DNA from: Pseudomonadota bacterium
GTDB taxonomy: Bacteria; Pseudomonadota; Gammaproteobacteria; Pseudomonadales; Pseudomonadaceae
Assembly (NCBI GenBank): GCA_023388335.1
Contig: JAEWGL010000128.1
Coordinates: 1-8,314, forward strand
Direction of reading: 5' to 3'
DNA: 8,314 nt
This document shows, piece after piece, positions 5,433 to 8,314 of the stretch (within the stretch, counting starts at the first letter, position 1; every line of letters starts with the position of its first letter). The notes under the pieces were generated by a model that made no database searches, had not been told where the DNA came from, and saw only the letters and a list, made by a program, of their open reading frames with translations. Position numbers and translations under genes: made by a program.

Positions 5433-6419
5433 ATGCCCGTCAACAACCTCCTTGTCCTCTACACCGGCGGCACCATCGGCATGCTGGAAACCCCTGCGGG
5501 CCTGGCCCCGGCCGGCGGCTTCGACGCACGGATGCGCGAGCATTTTGCGCAAGAGGGCGATGCGCCGCGGTTGAACTGGTCTTTGCGCGAGCTCGATCCG
5601 CTGCTCGACAGCGCCAACATGCACCAGGCCAACTGGCTGGCCATGCGCGATGCCATCGTCGAGGCAGTGGCGCGCGACGGTCATGACGGCGTACTGGTGT
5701 TGCATGGCACCGATACCCTGGCCTACAGCGCGGCGGCGCTGTCTTTCCTGCTGCTTGGCCTGCCGGTGCCGGTGCTGCTGACCGGCTCGATGCTGCCGGC
5801 CGGCGCGCCGCAGAGCGACGCCTGGGACAACTTGAACGGCGCTCTGCGGCTGTTCGAGAGCGGCCTGGGGAACGGCGTGCAGCTGTATTTCCATGGCCAG
5901 CTGTTGCCGGGCGCCCGAGCCACCAAACTGCGCAGCGAGGCCTTCGATGCTTTCGTTGCCCTGCCGCGTCACCGTCAGGGCAAGCAGGCTGTCACGATCC
6001 CGGCGAACCTGGACTACCGCCAGCCGCGCCAGCCGGTGAACCTGGCCGTGCTGCCGGTGTTCCCCGGCCTGCAGGCAGCACACCTGAAGGGGCTACTGGC
6101 CAGCGGCGTGCAGGGCCTGGTGCTGGAATGCTACGGCAGCGGTACCGGCCCGTCCGACGACCAAGCCCTGCTAGACGTGCTGCATGACGCCCGCCAGCGC
6201 GGCGTGATGATTGCCGCGATCAGCCAGTGTCCCGAAGGGGCCGTGCAGTTCGACACCTATGCCGCCGGCAGTCGTCTACGCGATACCGGCCTGGTCAGTG
6301 GTGGCGGGATGACCCGCGAGGCGGCCTTGGGCAAGTTGTTTGCTTTGCTCGGTGCGGGCCTCGACGTGCAGGCGGCCGAACACTGGTTCGCGCTGGACCT
6401 GTGCGGCGAGCGGGCGTGA
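5433..6419 (+). CDS. ansA: Type I L-asparaginase, cytoplasmic
   Basis: The product is 328 residues. It hydrolyses L-asparagine to aspartate and ammonia. The first catalytic threonine lies in YTGGTIGM (Thr14), and the second group in HGTDT (Thr93, Asp94). The lysine partner is in RATKLRSEAFDAF (Lys165), and DSANM (59-63) fits the substrate-binding DS motif. Spacing matches E. coli AnsA. There is no signal peptide, so it should be the housekeeping cytoplasmic enzyme rather than the periplasmic high-affinity type II form. The start at 5433 is chosen because the family motif begins there within ten residues and a GGA lies 7 bases upstream; the open frame runs further up, but that part is antisense-like and overlaps the symporter. 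It converges on selC with only 29 bases between. Family certain, asparagine preference over glutamine inferred. Confidence 0.9.
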   Translation: MPVNNLLVLYTGGTIGMLETPAGLAPAGGFDARMREHFAQEGDAPRLNWSLRELDPLLDSANMHQANWLAMRDAIVEAVARDGHDGVLVLHGTDTLAYSAAALSFLLLGLPVPVLLTGSMLPAGAPQSDAWDNLNGALRLFESGLGNGVQLYFHGQLLPGARATKLRSEAFDAFVALPRHRQGKQAVTIPANLDYRQPRQPVNLAVLPVFPGLQAAHLKGLLASGVQGLVLECYGSGTGPSDDQALLDVLHDARQRGVMIAAISQCPEGAVQFDTYAAGSRLRDTGLVSGGGMTREAALGKLFALLGAGLDVQAAEHWFALDLCGERA

Positions 6420-6448
6420 CGGCAAGGCAGTGATGGTTTGGCGGGAAG

Positions 6449-6544
6449 TGGCGGAAGGCAGCGGGAGTCGAACCTGCCCGGGAACGGATGCCGTCCCCAA
6501 CCGGGTTTGAAGCCCGGCCGCGCCACCGGGCGCGATTGCCTTCC
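6449..6544 (-). tRNA. selC: tRNA-Sec (anticodon TCA)
   Basis: The 96-base gene folds as a bacterial selenocysteine tRNA. It has an 8-bp acceptor stem (GGAAGGCA with TGCCTTCC), discriminator G and encoded CCA. The D stem is 6 bp (CGCGCC/GGCGCG) with a 4-base loop, and the anticodon stem is CCGGG/CCCGG around CTTCAAA (anticodon at 6510-6508). A long variable arm of 8 bp surrounds a CAT loop, and the T loop is TTCGACT. These features, especially the 8+5 acceptor/T arrangement and long extra arm, separate it from serine tRNAs. It reads in-frame UGA together with SelB. The T stem has one A-C mismatch at its middle pair (6475 with 6463). It lies 6 bases after the selB stop codon and so is probably cut from the selB transcript. 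Confidence 0.96.
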
Positions 6545-6550
6545 TTGAAA

Positions 6551-8314
6551 TCAGCGCCCGGGCTGCTGGGCCAGGGCATTGTCGGGGCGAATGTGACGCT
6601 GGTCGGCGACCCTGCGGGTCAGGCCGATACGGTCGAAGTACTCCAGTATTTGCACCGTGCGCTTGCGACCAATACCCAACATATCGCGAAACGCGGCGAC
6701 CTGCACTATCGGCGAAGTGGCCGCCTGCTGCAACAGCAGGTCGGCCATCTGTCGAAGCGTCGCCTCTGGGTAGAACAAGTCGCGCACCACCTGGTGCACC
6801 AGTCCAAGACGCGCCAGCTTGCGCAGCAGCAGGCGCACCTGCGCCTCGTCGCGCTGTTGCGAGGTCGCCAGGGTCCTGACCCACGGCGGGTCGAACGCCC
6901 CCTCGACCAGCAAGGGCTGCAGCTGCGCCCACAGCATAGTGTCGGCCTCGCTCAGGCGTACCTGGTGATCGGGCAAGTGCAACCATGGGCCGCTGCTGGC
7001 GATCAGGCCCTCGCTCAACAATTCGTCCAGCAGGCTGACAAAGGCGGGACGCTCGAGCGCCAGCGCGGCGAAGCGCCGTAGACGGTCGCGGTCCGGGCCC
7101 AACTGGTCCGGCTCCTGCTCATGAAACCGCGCCAACTGCTCCAGCACCTGTTGCCTGAGCGCCTGCCAGCGCGGTTTAGCGAACAGCAACTGCCCTTGGC
7201 GCGTAGCGACCGCCAGGGCGTGCGGCGGCAGCTGCCAGCCGCTGCGCAGGCGATTGAACTGGCGCTCCAGGCGCAGCGGGTCCAAACCCGACGGCGCGGC
7301 ATCAAGCAACGCGGGCAAGGCCTGCTCCAGGTCCTGCGCCTGCGTCAGCACCTGCAGCTGTTGCAGGCGCGCCTCGCTGCGGCGCTGGCGACTCGGCGCA
7401 AACGGGTCGAGCACCTTGCCGCCGCCCAGCGTGCGCTCGGCGCGCTGGTCGCGCAGCACCAGGCGATCGCCATGCACCGCTTGCAGCGGGGCATTGAGCA
7501 GCAACTGCGCGAACATGCACTCGCCGCCGTGCAGGCGCTCGCCTTGCAGCAGTGCCACGCGGGCGGTCACGTCCTGGGTGCCAAGGTGCACATGTACCGC
7601 GCTGAAATGCTCGAAGGCGCGTGCCTCGCCGGGGAGCAAGGTCATCTCGATATCCACCCGCGAGGTCGGTGCGTGCAGCCAGTCGGACAGCAGCCAGTCG
7701 CCGCGGCGGATCTGCTCGAGCGCCAGACGCTCGGCGGTGATGTTCAAGGCTACCCGCTGTCCCGCTTCGGCGACCAGGGCTGTCTGGTTCTGGGCGTGCA
7801 GGCCGCGTACCCGCACGGGCTTGCCCGCTTTGCCCAGCAGCAGGGTGTCGCCCGCGCTCACCCGGCCGGCCAAGGCGGTGCCGGTGACTACGATTCCCGC
7901 GCCGGCCACGGCGAAGGCCCGGTCGATGGCCAGGCGAAAGCCACCGCGCACACTGCGCTGGCGTACCCCGCCCTGAGCGCGCAACAAGGCCTGGCGCAGC
8001 GCATCGACACCCGCGCCGCTGAGGCTCGACAGCGGAAACTGCGCGGCGCTGGCATAGGGGCCGGGCGCCAGCAACGTGCTGACCTGGGCCTGTACTTCGG
8101 CGACACGTGCCGGCTCGACCCGGTCGCATTTGCTGATCGCCACCAAGGCCTGGGGAATACCCAGCAGCTCGATGATCGCCAGGTGCTCGCGGGTCTGCGG
8201 CATGACACCGTCGTCGGCGGCCACCACCAGCAGCACCAGGTCGATGCCCTGGGCTCCGGCCAGCATGTTGTGGATAAACCGCTCATGCCCCGGCACGTCG
8301 ATGAAGCCGGTCAG
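6551..8314 (-). CDS. selB: Selenocysteine-specific elongation factor SelB (5' truncated)
   Basis: The visible 587 residues run to a TGA at 6553-6551; about 50 N-terminal residues with the P-loop lie beyond the right edge. The fragment opens LTGFIDVPGHERFIHNML, where DVPGH is the G3 GTPase motif and the following run is typical of SelB. SKCD (G4 equivalent) follows about 55 residues later. Next come EF-Tu-like beta domains (for example GIVVTGTALAGRVSAGDTLLL) and a SelB-specific domain. The last roughly 200 residues should form the winged-helix repeats that bind the SECIS hairpin of selenoprotein mRNA. SelB carries Sec-tRNA-Sec to the ribosome at UGA codons. Downstream, selC begins 6 bases later; selA is expected just upstream outside the window. 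The gene itself ends in UGA, which is read as stop because no SECIS follows. Confidence 0.95.
   Translation of the reverse strand: MTGFIDVPGHERFIHNMLAGAQGIDLVLLVVAADDGVMPQTREHLAIIELLGIPQALVAISKCDRVEPARVAEVQAQVSTLLAPGPYASAAQFPLSSLSGAGVDALRQALLRAQGGVRQRSVRGGFRLAIDRAFAVAGAGIVVTGTALAGRVSAGDTLLLGKAGKPVRVRGLHAQNQTALVAEAGQRVALNITAERLALEQIRRGDWLLSDWLHAPTSRVDIEMTLLPGEARAFEHFSAVHVHLGTQDVTARVALLQGERLHGGECMFAQLLLNAPLQAVHGDRLVLRDQRAERTLGGGKVLDPFAPSRQRRSEARLQQLQVLTQAQDLEQALPALLDAAPSGLDPLRLERQFNRLRSGWQLPPHALAVATRQGQLLFAKPRWQALRQQVLEQLARFHEQEPDQLGPDRDRLRRFAALALERPAFVSLLDELLSEGLIASSGPWLHLPDHQVRLSEADTMLWAQLQPLLVEGAFDPPWVRTLATSQQRDEAQVRLLLRKLARLGLVHQVVRDLFYPEATLRQMADLLLQQAATSPIVQVAAFRDMLGIGRKRTVQILEYFDRIGLTRRVADQRHIRPDNALAQQPGR

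Noticed and set aside
3896..5446. Minus-strand open frame of 516 codons opposite the symporter gene
   Set aside because: It mirrors the AGCS gene codon by codon, is rich in His, Gln, Ala and Gly as antisense frames of GC-rich genes are, and shows no domain. The plus-strand product is unmistakable.
6276..6986. Minus-strand open frames across selC and the selB 3' end in other frames
   Set aside because: They run over the tRNA gene and lie out of frame with SelB; they carry no family features.

Overview
This is a GC-rich window from a bacterial chromosome, almost certainly Pseudomonas, probably the putida/fluorescens side of the genus. The oprG-type porin, the porin / epimerase / SDR / XRE-regulator order (which I recall as the PA4067-PA4070 order of P. 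aeruginosa) and a selB-selC pair with a Pseudomonas-like tRNA-Sec all point there. These assignments come from reading motifs and from memory of the families; no database search was run.

Layout. Bases 2-115 (+) are the last 37 codons of a protein that looks like a DUF3299-type exported protein. Next comes a promoter region with a 14-bp ANR/FNR-type box, then the outer-membrane porin gene oprG (225-908, +). A bidirectional hairpin terminator separates oprG from a convergent minus-strand cluster. In transcription order that cluster is an XRE-type DNA-binding regulator (3748-2930), a degenerate SDR/'sugar nucleotide-binding' protein (2790-1906) and a NAD-dependent epimerase (1913-978). The last two overlap by 8 bases. 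Divergent from the regulator is an AGCS-family sodium:alanine/glycine symporter (3926-5368, +), followed after a hairpin by a cytoplasmic type I L-asparaginase (5433-6419, +). Converging on these from the right are selB (5'-truncated by the window edge, 8314-6551, -) and, 6 bp downstream of it, selC encoding tRNA-Sec (6544-6449, -).

How the genes work together. oprG looks oxygen-regulated: the ANR box is centred 41.5 bp upstream of the start predicted from a TACCAT -10, which is the class II activator position. The epimerase keeps all catalytic SDR motifs. Its coupled partner has lost the YxxxK pair, so it may be a binding or partner subunit rather than a second enzyme. The symporter and asparaginase could serve uptake and breakdown of small amino acids, but their co-transcription is uncertain. 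selB and selC form the selenocysteine insertion unit; selA and a selenoprotein such as formate dehydrogenase would be expected outside the window.

No gene-free stretch exceeds 300 bases. The longest gaps (3749-3925 and 2791-2929) carry inverted repeats that look regulatory. I see no mobile element, CRISPR array or clearly new system. The best leads are the coupled epimerase / pseudo-SDR / XRE block of unknown function with its operator-like repeats, and oddities in and beside selC: a T-stem mismatch and a near-copy of its 3' end.
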